From assembly GCA_031378845.1 (NCBI GenBank), contig JANNES010000008.1, positions 1 through 64,000 on the forward strand: DNA of 64,000 nt, written 5' to 3'. Position 1 is the stretch's first letter; each line of letters starts with the position of its first letter. Of the stretch, positions 43,995 through 52,615 are shown piece after piece. Under the pieces are notes generated by a model. That model was not told where the DNA came from and made no database searches. It worked only from the letters and a program-made list of their open reading frames with translations. The stretch comes from JAJNPS01 sp031378845 (lineage in GTDB: Bacteria; Pseudomonadota; Alphaproteobacteria; Rhodobacterales; Rhodobacteraceae). The position numbers and the translations under genes are program-made.

Positions 43995-44405
43995 ATGGCC
44001 ACCACAGCGTTTGAAGATCTTGTTGAAGCCTTTGGCTTTCTCGACGACTGGGAGGACCGGTATCGCCACGTGATCGACCTTGGGCGTGCCATGCCGCCTC
44101 TCGATGACAGCTTCAAGGTCGCCGCGCTCAAGGTCGATGGCTGTGCTAGTCAGGTCTGGTTGCGGCCCTTGCTGACGGCAGATCGGTTCGACTTCCAAGG
44201 CGAATCCGACGCGATGATCGTGCGCGGGCTGATCGCCATCTTGCATGCGCTCTATGCTGGGCTGACCCCTGCCGAGGTGTCGGCGGTGGATGCGGCGGCA
44301 GAGCTGGCCCGGCTGGGGTTGGACCAGCATCTGTCATCGCAACGTTCCAATGGCCTGCGCGCGATGGTGACGCGCATCCGTTCGGTGGTGGCCGAGGCCG
44401 CCTAG
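43995..44405 (+). CDS. sufE: SufE-family cysteine desulfurase accessory protein
   Basis: The 136-residue protein starts with the typical SufE stretch FGFLDDWEDRYRHVIDLGR and has the sulfur-accepting Cys50 in VDGCASQVWL. SufE takes persulfide from SufS and passes it to the Fe-S scaffold. The gene stands alone, away from any suf cluster in this window. It overlaps the end of the convergent membrane-protein gene by 4 bp. Confidence 0.93.
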   Translation: MATTAFEDLVEAFGFLDDWEDRYRHVIDLGRAMPPLDDSFKVAALKVDGCASQVWLRPLLTADRFDFQGESDAMIVRGLIAILHALYAGLTPAEVSAVDAAAELARLGLDQHLSSQRSNGLRAMVTRIRSVVAEAA

Positions 44406-44803
44406 ACGGGCGGCGGTGCTTTGCCAAGCCCGTCGCGCATCGCGATGATCACAAAGAGGATCATCGCGCCAAGGCACAGGAACGTGCCAACCAGACCAAC
44501 CGGAAAAATGAAATCCGCGGCGGCCTTGCGTGTCGTGGTCATGTAGATGGCCAGGCCGCCCACAAAAGCCGGGACGCCAATCGCCATGGTCCCGACCTGG
44601 ATGCGGTCAAGGCGCGACTCCGTGCGTCCGGTGCCGCGATGATAGGCGCCAAAGACTGCCATGCTCAGCCAGCCGACGACGTTCAGATGGGCATGGGCGG
44701 GGCCAAGCGTGTGATCGCCGCTGACCCCCATCCAGATCCCGATGATCATGCCGAACGTGGCACACAAACCGGCATACACAAAACACACGGAAGACAAACG
44801 CAT
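44402..44803 (-). CDS. Small membrane protein with heme-copper-oxidase-like segments
   Basis: This 133-residue protein has four hydrophobic segments. GPAHAHLNVVGWLSMAVFGAYH resembles the helix II haem-ligand region of cytochrome oxidase subunit I-like proteins. It is far too short to be an oxidase. Such proteins are found in proteobacteria with unknown role. No clear Shine-Dalgarno precedes ATG 44803; a GTG at 44812 is an alternative. Confidence 0.65.
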   Translation of the reverse strand: MRLSSVCFVYAGLCATFGMIIGIWMGVSGDHTLGPAHAHLNVVGWLSMAVFGAYHRGTGRTESRLDRIQVGTMAIGVPAFVGGLAIYMTTTRKAAADFIFPVGLVGTFLCLGAMILFVIIAMRDGLGKAPPPV

Positions 44804-44841
44804 TGCACACACTTTCTGCTGGGAAAAAAGGAATGATCCGC

Positions 44842-45066
44842 TCAGGCGGCGCGGTCGTCGGCTGACGGTTCAACCGGCGGAAAATCGCCGCGTTGCAAGC
44901 GCGCCTTGATGTTTGTCAACGCCGTGCGAGTTGTGCCGTGACGGGCCAATTCCCCATCCGACATCCTGCGCATTCCGGCGATCGCGATCAGGCATTGGCG
45001 GCGCGCGTAGATGCGAAACAGGTTGCCACCAAGTTCCTGAGAAAGGTAGAAAAAGTATTTTGTCAT
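44842..45066 (-). CDS. Small basic protein, DUF1127-like
   Basis: From ATG 45066, directly after GGAGGGCG, this is a 74-residue protein. It contains RQCLIAIAGMRRMSDGELARHGTTRTAL, similar to the short arginine-rich DUF1127 module (a helical RNA-linked domain in alphaproteobacteria). The upstream in-frame extension to 45276 has no ribosome site and unusual composition, so I excluded it. The ribosome site is embedded in a palindrome. Confidence 0.6.
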   Translation of the reverse strand: MTKYFFYLSQELGGNLFRIYARRQCLIAIAGMRRMSDGELARHGTTRTALTNIKARLQRGDFPPVEPSADDRAA

Positions 45067-45069
45067 CGC

Positions 45070-45083
45070 CCTCCAGCTGGAGG
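45070..45083. repeat. 14-bp palindrome containing a ribosome-binding site
   Basis: CCTCCAGCTGGAGG is perfectly self-complementary and ends three bases before the start codon of the 74-residue protein. In RNA the GGAGG arm, which is the Shine-Dalgarno, could be hidden by CCTCC. A protein-binding site is also possible. The rest of the ~300-bp gap (45067-45368) up to the SARP-type gene shows no further gene. Confidence 0.45.
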
Positions 45084-45368
45084 AGGGCTTGAAAAAATCT
45101 GTGGTCATATGTTGCATCCAAAATATTCGGGCAAGGTTGGGGACCCGCCCGTTGAAAAGGTATGGTTCACGCGGCTTTCGGGGTTTTGACGCCCACCGCG
45201 CAACGAAAAAACCGCGCACGCTGCCGCCATCGGCTCGCGACCAGTCAGGCAGGCATGGTGAAGTCGGCTCACCCAAGCTAAGACTTTCGCGTGGGCGGCC
45301 GCGTTGTCACCAGCGTGGTAGTTCTCTTTGCAAACATTGTATTTTCAAGCGTGACGAACGGGTGATTG

Positions 45369-46950
45369 ATGGATCCGGCGATTTCGATCACGGTACTTGG
45401 GGAATTGACGTTGGCCCGCGACGGCCAACCCCGCGCTTTGCCGCCATCACGCAAGACGCGCGCGCTATTGGCTTCTCTGGCCTTGACGGGGCGCGCGCAC
45501 CGGCGCGAGTGGCTCTGTGAAATCTTTTGGGACCGCCTGATGATCCGCGGGGCGGACTGCGCTGGGCGCTGAGCAAACTGCGCAGCGTCGTCGACGTGCC
45601 GGGCTTTCCCGTCATCATCGCTGACCGTGAACGCGTGGCACTTGCCCTGCCCGAAGGTGCGGTTGATCTTGGCCGTTTGCGGCTGCAACTAGACCCGCAG
45701 AAGGCGCGGCTGCTGGCGATCTTGGACCTGCGGATGATGCCACAAGATCTGTCCCGGCCCGTTCTTGATGGTCTCGATCTGCCGCAGTCGGAACTTTGGC
45801 AGAACTGGGTGATCGGTATCCGGGCAGAAGCGACGGGCCTTTGGCACACAGCGTTGGGTCTTTTGCTGGACCATCCGGACCGCGCCGACCACGATGTGCT
45901 GCGCTGGGCGAATGCCTGGCTTTTGTCCGATCCTTTGGCGCTGCAGCCCGCGCAAGCGCTGGTGCAGACGCGGCGGCGGTTGGGCAGGGCCGACGATGCC
46001 AGCGCCCTGACGCAAGACTATCGCGACGCCGCGCGCGCGGCGGGCCTTTCGCCGGTGCCCATCTTGAGGCCGACAGCCCCCCGCTCCAGACGCGTGCCGA
46101 TCTGCACCAGACGATCGGCTTTTGTACTGCCAATGACGGCGCGCGCATCGCCTATGCGGTGGTCGGACAAGGGCCCCCTCTGGTCAAGGCGGCAAACTGG
46201 CTGAACCATCTGGAACTGGATTGGCAAAGCCCGATCTGGGGCAAAACATTCGAAGCTCTGGCCGCGCGCCATCGGCTGATCCGCTATGACGAACGCGGCA
46301 ATGGCCTGTCAGACTGGGATGTCCCCGAAATCAGCCAGGCGGCCTTTGTGCGCGATCTTGAAACTGTCGTCGAGACGCTTGACTTGCACCGCTTTCCCCT
46401 GATCGGGATGTCGCAAGGTTGTGCCGTCAGCATTGACTATGCGGTGCGTCATCCGACCCGGGTTTCGGCGCTGATCCTGATCGGAGGTTACGCCGCAGGT
46501 TGGCGGATCGGGGCGACGCCCGAAGAGCGCGAACGACGCGAGGCAGTGATGACGCTGACGCGACTGGGATGGGGGTCAAGCACACCCTCCTATCGGCACA
46601 TTTTTTCGCAAACCTTCATGCCCGATGGCACCGCCGCAGACCTCGCCTGGTTCGATGAATTTCAACGCCAGACCACCAGCGCCGAAAACGCAGTGCGTTT
46701 TGAGGACGCCTTTGGCGATATCGATTTGCGCCATCTTCTGGCTCAGGTGCAGGTTCCGACGCTGGTCCTGCACGCGCGCGATGATCAGCGCATCCGGCTG
46801 GATCAGGGACGCGAGCTGGCCATGTCGATACCCGGTGCGCGCTTTGTCACGCTGGAAAGTCGCAACCATATCTTGCTTGGTCACGAGCTCGCCTGGCCGG
46901 TTTCAATGTCCGAGATCGCGCGGTTTCTGGACGAAGTCGGCACCGCTTGA
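45369..46950 (+). pseudogene. Broken SARP/BTAD-alpha/beta hydrolase fusion gene
   Basis: The frame from ATG 45369 encodes a SARP-like DNA-binding start (ISITVLGELTLARDGQPRALPPSRKTRALLASLAL). A one-base loss near 45535 breaks it at CEIFWDR; the next frame resumes DDPRGGLRWALSKLRSVVD and a bacterial transcriptional-activator (BTAD-like) helical domain. A second shift near 46060 leads to the C-terminal alpha/beta hydrolase (ARIAYAVVGQGPP, nucleophile GMSQGCA, Asp in HARDDQR, His in SRNHIL). About 525 codons in all. Restoring two bases would give one intact fused protein. Confidence 0.8.
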
Positions 46951-46959
46951 CGCGTGGTC

Positions 46960-47298
46960 TCAGGCGGGTGTCACGCTGACGCTGGGGTAGAACGCAAGAT
47001 GGCCGGCGATGGCCTCAAGTCCTGCGTTCGGGGTCTCATAACTCCAGACCGCGTTATCAAGCCGTCCCAAGGGCGTAACCACGCTGAAATAGCTGGCGGT
47101 TCCTTTCCACGGACAACCGGTCTGGCGGTCGGTGCGCGCAAGAAACTGCGGCGCCACCGCGTCGCTGGGCACGTAGAGAACGGCGCGTCCCCCGCCCTCG
47201 ACCAAAGAGATCGCATGATCGGTCTGCCCGATGACCGTTTGACCCGCGCGAATGATGTAGCGACCGGTGGCGGGCGTCAGTTTGATGTGGTCAGTCAT
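46960..47298 (-). CDS. DUF427-domain protein
   Basis: The 112-residue protein is a single DUF427 domain: RYIIRAGQTVIGQTDHAISLVEG, a CPWKGTASYFSV motif, and SYETPNAGLEAIAGHLAFYP. DUF427 proteins are small beta-rich proteins of unknown biochemical role. GGGGAGAA lies just upstream of ATG 47298. The gene is convergent with the SARP-hydrolase remnant, only 9 bp away. Confidence 0.85.
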   Translation of the reverse strand: MTDHIKLTPATGRYIIRAGQTVIGQTDHAISLVEGGGRAVLYVPSDAVAPQFLARTDRQTGCPWKGTASYFSVVTPLGRLDNAVWSYETPNAGLEAIAGHLAFYPSVSVTPA

Positions 47299-47346
47299 GG
47301 CTATTCTCCCCTTGTCAAAAACAAGATGGGTCGGACGGCAACAAAT

Positions 47347-49149
47347 TCAAATCGGCGCGCAGGCCGCTTGGCACCAGTCCAGCGCAAAGGCCGAAAGACG
47401 CGGACCAAGCTTGGCCAGAACCTCGGCGTGGTAGGCGTCGAGCCAGTCCCGTTCTCCCGGAGCCAACATGTCGGCGCGGATCAGATGACGATCCATCGGC
47501 GCAAGCGTCAACGTCTCAAAGGCCAGTTGAACCCGCATATCGGCATCGGGCAAAGCGGGGGCAGGGATCACGACAATCAGGTTTTCCAGCCGAATGCCGA
47601 ATTGCCCCTCGCGGTAATAGCCGGGCTCGTTGGACAGGATCATGCCGGGATCAAGCGGCACTTCGGACAGGCGGCTGATCCGCTGCGGCCCCTCATGCAC
47701 CGACAAAAACGCCCCCACGCCATGCCCCGTGCCATGGTCATAGTCCATTCCCGCCATCCACAATGGCGCACGGGCGAGGGGGTCAAGGTCGCGTCCTGTC
47801 AGCCCTTTGGGCCAGCGGGCACGGCTGATGGCGATCATGCCCTGCAATACGCGGGTGTAACTGGCGCGCGCCAGATCGCCGGGATCGCCAATCGCCACCG
47901 TGCGCGTGATGTCGGTTGTGCCATCAACATATTGCCCGCCGCTATCGACCAGAAGCAACTCATCTGACCCAATCTTACGATCAGTCGCCTCGGTGACGCG
48001 GTAGTGGATGACAGCACCATTTGGCCCCGACCCGCAGATTGTATCAAAACTGATATCATGCAAGGCATTGGTCGCACGACGAAACCCTTCCAAAGCGCGA
48101 ACCACGGCAATTTCGGTCAAACGGGCCTTTGGTGCCTCGCAATCCAGCCATGCCAGAAATTCCACCATCGCCGCGCCGTCACGCAGATGCGCCTCGCGCA
48201 TGCCGGCAATCTCGGCCGCTGTCTTTCGCGCCTTGGGCAAGCGGCACGGATCGTCGCCAGAGGTGATGGTGACCCCGGCCTTGTTGAGGGTCATGGTCAC
48301 GGCCAAGGGGGCTGAGGCCGGATCGACGAGAACCGGCCCGGTCAGCTGTTGCAGCGCGGGAACAAATGCATCGGGTGGCGACAGGGTGACATCGGGGCCA
48401 AGGTGCGCGCGCGCGGCGGCGTCGAACTTGGCGTGATCGGCAAACAGCCAGACGCGCCCATCGGCGAAGAGGATGGCAAAGCCGTGCAGGATCGGATTGC
48501 GTGGCACATCCGCACCTCGCAGATTCAAAAGCCAGCACAGACTGTCGGGCAGGGTGATGATGACGGCGGTTTGACCCGCGCGCTGCAGATCAGTGGCCAG
48601 CGCTGCGCGTTTGTGCGCACTGGTCAGTCCCGCCAGAACATCCGGGTGCACAAAAGCGTGTCCCAGAGGCGCGGCGGGCTGATCCGACCAGATCGCATCG
48701 ACAAGATTGCTGACAGGACAAAGCGTTACGCCGCTGGCTTGGAGCGCAACTTCAAGTTTCTCGATCTCATCCTTGGTGTGCAGCCAAGGGTCAATCCCGA
48801 CCTTGCCGCCCGCCAGATGTTGTTTGATCCAGTCACCCGGCTTGGTCTCGGGCCATGGGACGGGGATGAAATACGCCAGATCGACCTGCGCCTTGACCTG
48901 AACGCGGTAGCGCCCGTCGATGAAAACCCCTGCAATGTCGCGCAGCACGATGGCAAACCCTGCCGAGCCGGTGAACCCCGTAAGCCATTGCAGCCGTTCA
49001 TCCCTTGCGGCGACATATTCGCCCTGATGCACATCCGCGCGCGGGACGATGAACCCATCCAGCCCCGCTGCGACCAGTTGCTTGCGCAACCGTTCCAGAC
49101 GCGGCGGCCCTTGGTCAGGTGCGGCGGCAGAGTCGAAATTCTGGAACAT
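47347..49149 (-). CDS. Aminopeptidase P-family protein (Xaa-Pro aminopeptidase)
   Basis: The 600-residue protein has two creatinase-like N-terminal domains followed by a pita-bread metallopeptidase domain. Metal ligands are visible in DSGGQYVDGTTDITRT (two Asp), HGTGHGVGAFLSVHEGP (His), NEPGYY (Glu) and GIRLENL (Glu). It removes N-terminal residues preceding proline and needs two Mn or Co ions. The long form resembles eukaryotic cytosolic APP1. The start ATG is at 49149. Confidence 0.92.
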   Translation of the reverse strand: MFQNFDSAAAPDQGPPRLERLRKQLVAAGLDGFIVPRADVHQGEYVAARDERLQWLTGFTGSAGFAIVLRDIAGVFIDGRYRVQVKAQVDLAYFIPVPWPETKPGDWIKQHLAGGKVGIDPWLHTKDEIEKLEVALQASGVTLCPVSNLVDAIWSDQPAAPLGHAFVHPDVLAGLTSAHKRAALATDLQRAGQTAVIITLPDSLCWLLNLRGADVPRNPILHGFAILFADGRVWLFADHAKFDAAARAHLGPDVTLSPPDAFVPALQQLTGPVLVDPASAPLAVTMTLNKAGVTITSGDDPCRLPKARKTAAEIAGMREAHLRDGAAMVEFLAWLDCEAPKARLTEIAVVRALEGFRRATNALHDISFDTICGSGPNGAVIHYRVTEATDRKIGSDELLLVDSGGQYVDGTTDITRTVAIGDPGDLARASYTRVLQGMIAISRARWPKGLTGRDLDPLARAPLWMAGMDYDHGTGHGVGAFLSVHEGPQRISRLSEVPLDPGMILSNEPGYYREGQFGIRLENLIVVIPAPALPDADMRVQLAFETLTLAPMDRHLIRADMLAPGERDWLDAYHAEVLAKLGPRLSAFALDWCQAACAPI

Positions 49150-49176
49150 GCACGCCCCTTTTTTCTGTTCCCATAC

Positions 49177-49223
49177 ATCCTCGGGGGGTGAGGCCGCAGG
49201 CCGAGGGGGGTCCGAGGACCCCC
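49177..49223. repeat. G-rich intergenic element and hairpin downstream of cobT
   Basis: ATCCTCGGGGGG (49177-49188) matches 12 bases also found at 57456-57467. It is followed by a GGCCGCAGGCC stretch and by GGGGGTCC-GA-GGACCCCC (49206-49223), an 8-bp inverted repeat that abuts the cobT stop codon. It looks like a dispersed extragenic element used as a 3'-end structure. No U-tract follows on the cobT side. Confidence 0.5.
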
Positions 49224-51095
49224 TTACCCTGCGCGTCGCATCCCCAAAACCCGGGCCCGTTTTTTCGGGTCCACCTCGAACAAGCCGGCCAGCTGCTCGG
49301 TCATCGCCCCGGCCAATTGCTCGACATCGGTGATGGTCACCGCGCGGTTGTAATAGCGCGTCACGTCATGGCCGATACCGATCGCGATCAACTCCACGGC
49401 GCGGCGGCGCTCGACCATTGCGATCACGTCGCGCAAGTGTTTTTCCAAGTAATTCGCGGGGTTGACGGACAAAGTGGAATCGTCCACCGGGGCCCCATCC
49501 GAGATCACCATCAAGATCCGGCGCGCCTCCGGACGCGCCATCATGCGCCGATGCGCCCATTCCAGCGCCTCGCCGTCGATGTTTTCTTTCAGCAGACCTT
49601 CCTTCATCATCAGGCCAAGGTTCGGCCGGACCCTCCGCCATGGCGCATCAGCACCTTTGTAGATGATGTGGCGCAGATCGTTGAGGCGGCCCGGCTGTTG
49701 CGGGCGCCCTTGGGCCAGCCAGCGTTCGCGGGCTTGGCCACCCTTCCAGGCGCGCGTGGTAAAACCGAGGATCTCGACCTTGACCGAGCAGCGCTCCAAC
49801 GTGCGCGCCAGAACATCGGCGCAGATTGCCGCGATAGAGATCGGGCGGCCGCGCATCGAGCCGGAATTGTCCAAAAGAAGCGTGACGCAGGTATCGCGGA
49901 ACTCGGTATCTTTTTCGCGCTTGAAGGACAGGGGCGTGGTGGGGTTCGCCACCACGCGGGCAAGGCGCCCGGCGTCGAGCGTGCCTTCCTCCAGATCAAA
50001 TTCCCAAGACCGGTTCTGTTGCGCCTGAAGGCGGCGCTGCAGCTTGTTGGCCAGACGGCTGACGGCGCCCTTCAGAGGCTCCAGCTGTTGATCCAGATAG
50101 GCGCGCAGGCGTTCCAGTTCGGCCGGTTCAGCCAGTTCCTCGGCCTTGATTTCTTCATCGAAATCCGTGGCATAGACGGCATAGTTCGGATCGGCATCGG
50201 AATGGGGCGCAGGCGGCGGCGGGTCCAGCGGAGCCTCGCCTTCCGGCAGTTCCGCCTCGTCGCCCTGTTCCATATCGGCGCTGTCTTCCATCGAGACCTG
50301 CGCTTGGGACTGGTCTTGCTGGTCCTCTTGGCTCCGTTCCGGCGAGGCATCGCCATCATCGCCTTCGTCTTGCTGATCACCCGCCGAATCGGGGCTGTCG
50401 GCATCCTCTTCGGCGTCGTCTCCCCTATCGTCGTCCTGTGGCGCGTCGGGATCATCGCCAAGCTGATCGCCATAGCCAAGATCGGCGATAACCTTGCGCG
50501 TCAGTCGCGCAAAGGCCGCCTGATCGGCCAGCACATCGTCGATGTGTTCCAGACTGCCCGAGGCCTGCTCTTCGATAAAGCCGCGCCAGAGGTCCATGAC
50601 ATTTGTCGCGGCCTCGGGCAGGGCGCGCCCGGTCGCCAGATGGCGCACCAGATATCCCGCCGCAATCGCAAGCGGCGCGTCCGCGCGATCCTTGATCTGG
50701 CCATAGCCCTTGCGGTCTGCCTCATGCGCGATCTTGGCATCGATGTTGCCCGCAGTGCCCGGCATCGCGCGCGCGCCGACCGCCTCGCAGCGTGCGGTTT
50801 CCATGGCCTCATAGATGTCACGCGCCAATGGTCCGGTCGGTGCATAGCGTGTCGCGGTGGCGTCATTGTGGAACTTGCGGTGCAGCGCGAACGCGTCGGC
50901 TGTACCGCGCGCAAGCAGCACTTCATCCCGCGTCATCCGGCGGCTGACCTGCGGTAGACGGATGCCGTCTTTGGTCATCCCGGGAGGGTCGACCGAATAG
51001 CTGACGGTCAGATCGGCGTCGTCGGCCATGGTCTTGGTCGCTTCGGCCAAGGCCTTCTTGAACGGATCGGCGGGGTTGTCGGAGGGTTTGTTCAT
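49224..51095 (-). CDS. cobT: Cobaltochelatase subunit CobT
   Basis: From ATG 51095 the protein has 623 residues, the usual CobT size. The N-terminal part (NPADPFKKALAEATKTMADD) is followed by a long acidic Asp/Glu-rich central section. A C-terminal von Willebrand A domain has the MIDAS motif DNSGSM. CobT works with the AAA+ partner CobS and with CobN to insert Co(II) into hydrogenobyrinate a,c-diamide in aerobic B12 synthesis. Four unrelated or loosely related genes separate it from nothing but a reductase, a racemase and cobS. The 22-residue upstream extension lacks support. Confidence 0.93.
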   Translation of the reverse strand: MNKPSDNPADPFKKALAEATKTMADDADLTVSYSVDPPGMTKDGIRLPQVSRRMTRDEVLLARGTADAFALHRKFHNDATATRYAPTGPLARDIYEAMETARCEAVGARAMPGTAGNIDAKIAHEADRKGYGQIKDRADAPLAIAAGYLVRHLATGRALPEAATNVMDLWRGFIEEQASGSLEHIDDVLADQAAFARLTRKVIADLGYGDQLGDDPDAPQDDDRGDDAEEDADSPDSAGDQQDEGDDGDASPERSQEDQQDQSQAQVSMEDSADMEQGDEAELPEGEAPLDPPPPAPHSDADPNYAVYATDFDEEIKAEELAEPAELERLRAYLDQQLEPLKGAVSRLANKLQRRLQAQQNRSWEFDLEEGTLDAGRLARVVANPTTPLSFKREKDTEFRDTCVTLLLDNSGSMRGRPISIAAICADVLARTLERCSVKVEILGFTTRAWKGGQARERWLAQGRPQQPGRLNDLRHIIYKGADAPWRRVRPNLGLMMKEGLLKENIDGEALEWAHRRMMARPEARRILMVISDGAPVDDSTLSVNPANYLEKHLRDVIAMVERRRAVELIAIGIGHDVTRYYNRAVTITDVEQLAGAMTEQLAGLFEVDPKKRARVLGMRRAG

Positions 51096-51252
51096 GCTCT
51101 TGTTAAAGCATCCGTTTGGTGTGCGGGCAAGACCCCGATCCTGCTGCCCGTTGGTGTGCACAGGCGCACGTTGCCTGCGCGCGCGGGGTCATTGTTTGGG
51201 CCACCGGGCGCATCATATCCACCCGGTAACGGAAAACCTTATGGAGAAGATC

Positions 51253-51864
51253 ATGGCCCACAAACCCAAAATTGCGCTGATCATCGGATCGACCCGCGCC
51301 ACCCGCTTTGCCGATAAACCTGCACAATGGATGCTGAAACAGGCGCAGGCGCGCAATGACATGGACGTGGAACTGGTCGACCTGCGCGATTATGACCTGC
51401 CTTTGTTCAACGAGATGGCCAGCAACGCGTGGATGCCGTCGTCCGATCCCCATGCCATCGCATGGCAGAACAAGCTGGCCGAATTTGATGGCTTCATCTT
51501 TGTGGTGGCCGAATACAACCGGTCGGTCACCGGTGCGCTGAAAAACGCGATTGATCAGGCCGCCAAGGAATGGGCGCGCAAGCCGATGGGTGCGATTGCC
51601 TATGGGTCCATGGGCGCATCATCCGCCCTGCAGCACCTGCGCATCATGGCGGTCGAGTTGCAGATGGTGCCGGTGCGCAGCGCCGTGCACATTGGCGGTG
51701 CGGATCTGTTCAAGATCCATCCGATGGGCGGCAACATGAACGGTGCGGTTGAAGATATCGAGGCAAGCCTGTTGCCCGCAGCCAAGACACTGCTGGACGA
51801 TATCGTCTGGTGGGCAAACGCGACGATGGCGGCGAAAGGCGATCTGCTGGCCAAGGCGGCGTGA
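51253..51864 (+). CDS. NADPH-dependent FMN reductase family protein
   Basis: The 203-residue flavodoxin-like protein begins KPKIALIIGSTRATRFADKPAQW, the FMN phosphate-binding loop of the NADPH-dependent FMN reductase/quinone reductase family. It later reads VVAEYNRSVTGALKNAIDQAAKEW and YGSMGASSALQHLR. I chose ATG 51253 because GGAGAAG precedes it; ATG 51241 is also in frame. It lies divergently from cobT, so it might reduce flavin or quinone, or supply reduced flavin for cobalt reduction. That last link is speculation from position. Confidence 0.85.
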   Translation: MAHKPKIALIIGSTRATRFADKPAQWMLKQAQARNDMDVELVDLRDYDLPLFNEMASNAWMPSSDPHAIAWQNKLAEFDGFIFVVAEYNRSVTGALKNAIDQAAKEWARKPMGAIAYGSMGASSALQHLRIMAVELQMVPVRSAVHIGGADLFKIHPMGGNMNGAVEDIEASLLPAAKTLLDDIVWWANATMAAKGDLLAKAA

Positions 51865-51927
51865 AGATTGCGGGGTGCGCATCTATTGCGCACCCATGCA
51901 GCCTATCTAGCGACACCAAGCAGCGCT

Positions 51928-52614
51928 TCAGACGGCCAAAGATCGGCTGCCAGAGGCCAGATCGGCCAGCAAGGCAACGTGCACATCAAGCGCATCGATC
52001 ACACGAAACCCCGGATCATAGCCGTCAAAAGCAAGGTTCAGGTCAGTTCCGGCCAGTACGATAACGTCTGCCCCTTGCGCGTCCACCATCTGGCGCCCAG
52101 CCCTGAAGAACATCTGTCGCTGCGCTTCGGTACATCGTCCGCTGACCGCCATGTCTTGGTAAGATTGTCCGAGACTGTCGATTTCGTCGTCGCGGGCCAC
52201 TGCCTCGGTCTGTTTCAACTGACCGTAAAGCCGCGTCCGCATCACCACCCGTGTCCCCAACAACCCGACCCGCGCGATTCCGTGCGCAGCGAAATGGTCG
52301 TCTAGCGGTTCCACGGCTGACACCAGCGGCAGGCTCGACCGCGCCAATGTCTCGTCAAAGCAAAAGTGCCCGCCGAGCGAAGTGATCGCTGCGCACCCGG
52401 CTCCAGCCGCTTTCAGCCGATCGATCAGCAGAGCAAAGGCCGCTGCCTGTTCAATCCGCCGGTCAGCATTCACGTTTTCGATGACTTGGAATAAGTCGGC
52501 GTTGACAAGCGTCAGGTCCAGCGGCAGTCCGCGCGCATGCATTGCTTGCGAAAGGCGCTGGTAATATACCACCGTCGCCGCTGGCCCAATGCCTCCGATC
52601 AGGCCAATGTGCAT
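51928..52614 (-). CDS. Aspartate/glutamate racemase-family protein
   Basis: The protein (228 residues from ATG 52614) starts HIGLIGGIGPAATVVYYQRL, the signature of the Asp/Glu/hydantoin racemase superfamily. The superfamily usually uses two cysteines. Near the expected first position the sequence reads ITSLGGHFCFDE and near the second LAGTDLNLAF, so the canonical pair is not obvious and an altered activity is possible. The start lies immediately after the cobS stop, so it is co-transcribed with cobS. Confidence 0.75.
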   Translation of the reverse strand: MHIGLIGGIGPAATVVYYQRLSQAMHARGLPLDLTLVNADLFQVIENVNADRRIEQAAAFALLIDRLKAAGAGCAAITSLGGHFCFDETLARSSLPLVSAVEPLDDHFAAHGIARVGLLGTRVVMRTRLYGQLKQTEAVARDDEIDSLGQSYQDMAVSGRCTEAQRQMFFRAGRQMVDAQGADVIVLAGTDLNLAFDGYDPGFRVIDALDVHVALLADLASGSRSLAV

Positions 52615-52615
52615 G

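Noticed and set aside
49119..50957. Long open frame antisense to cobT
   Set aside because: It arises from the acidic repeats of cobT read backward; no recognisable protein.
51096..51252. Cobalamin riboswitch near cobT/FMN reductase
   Set aside because: The region is short and no B12-box-like sequence was seen.
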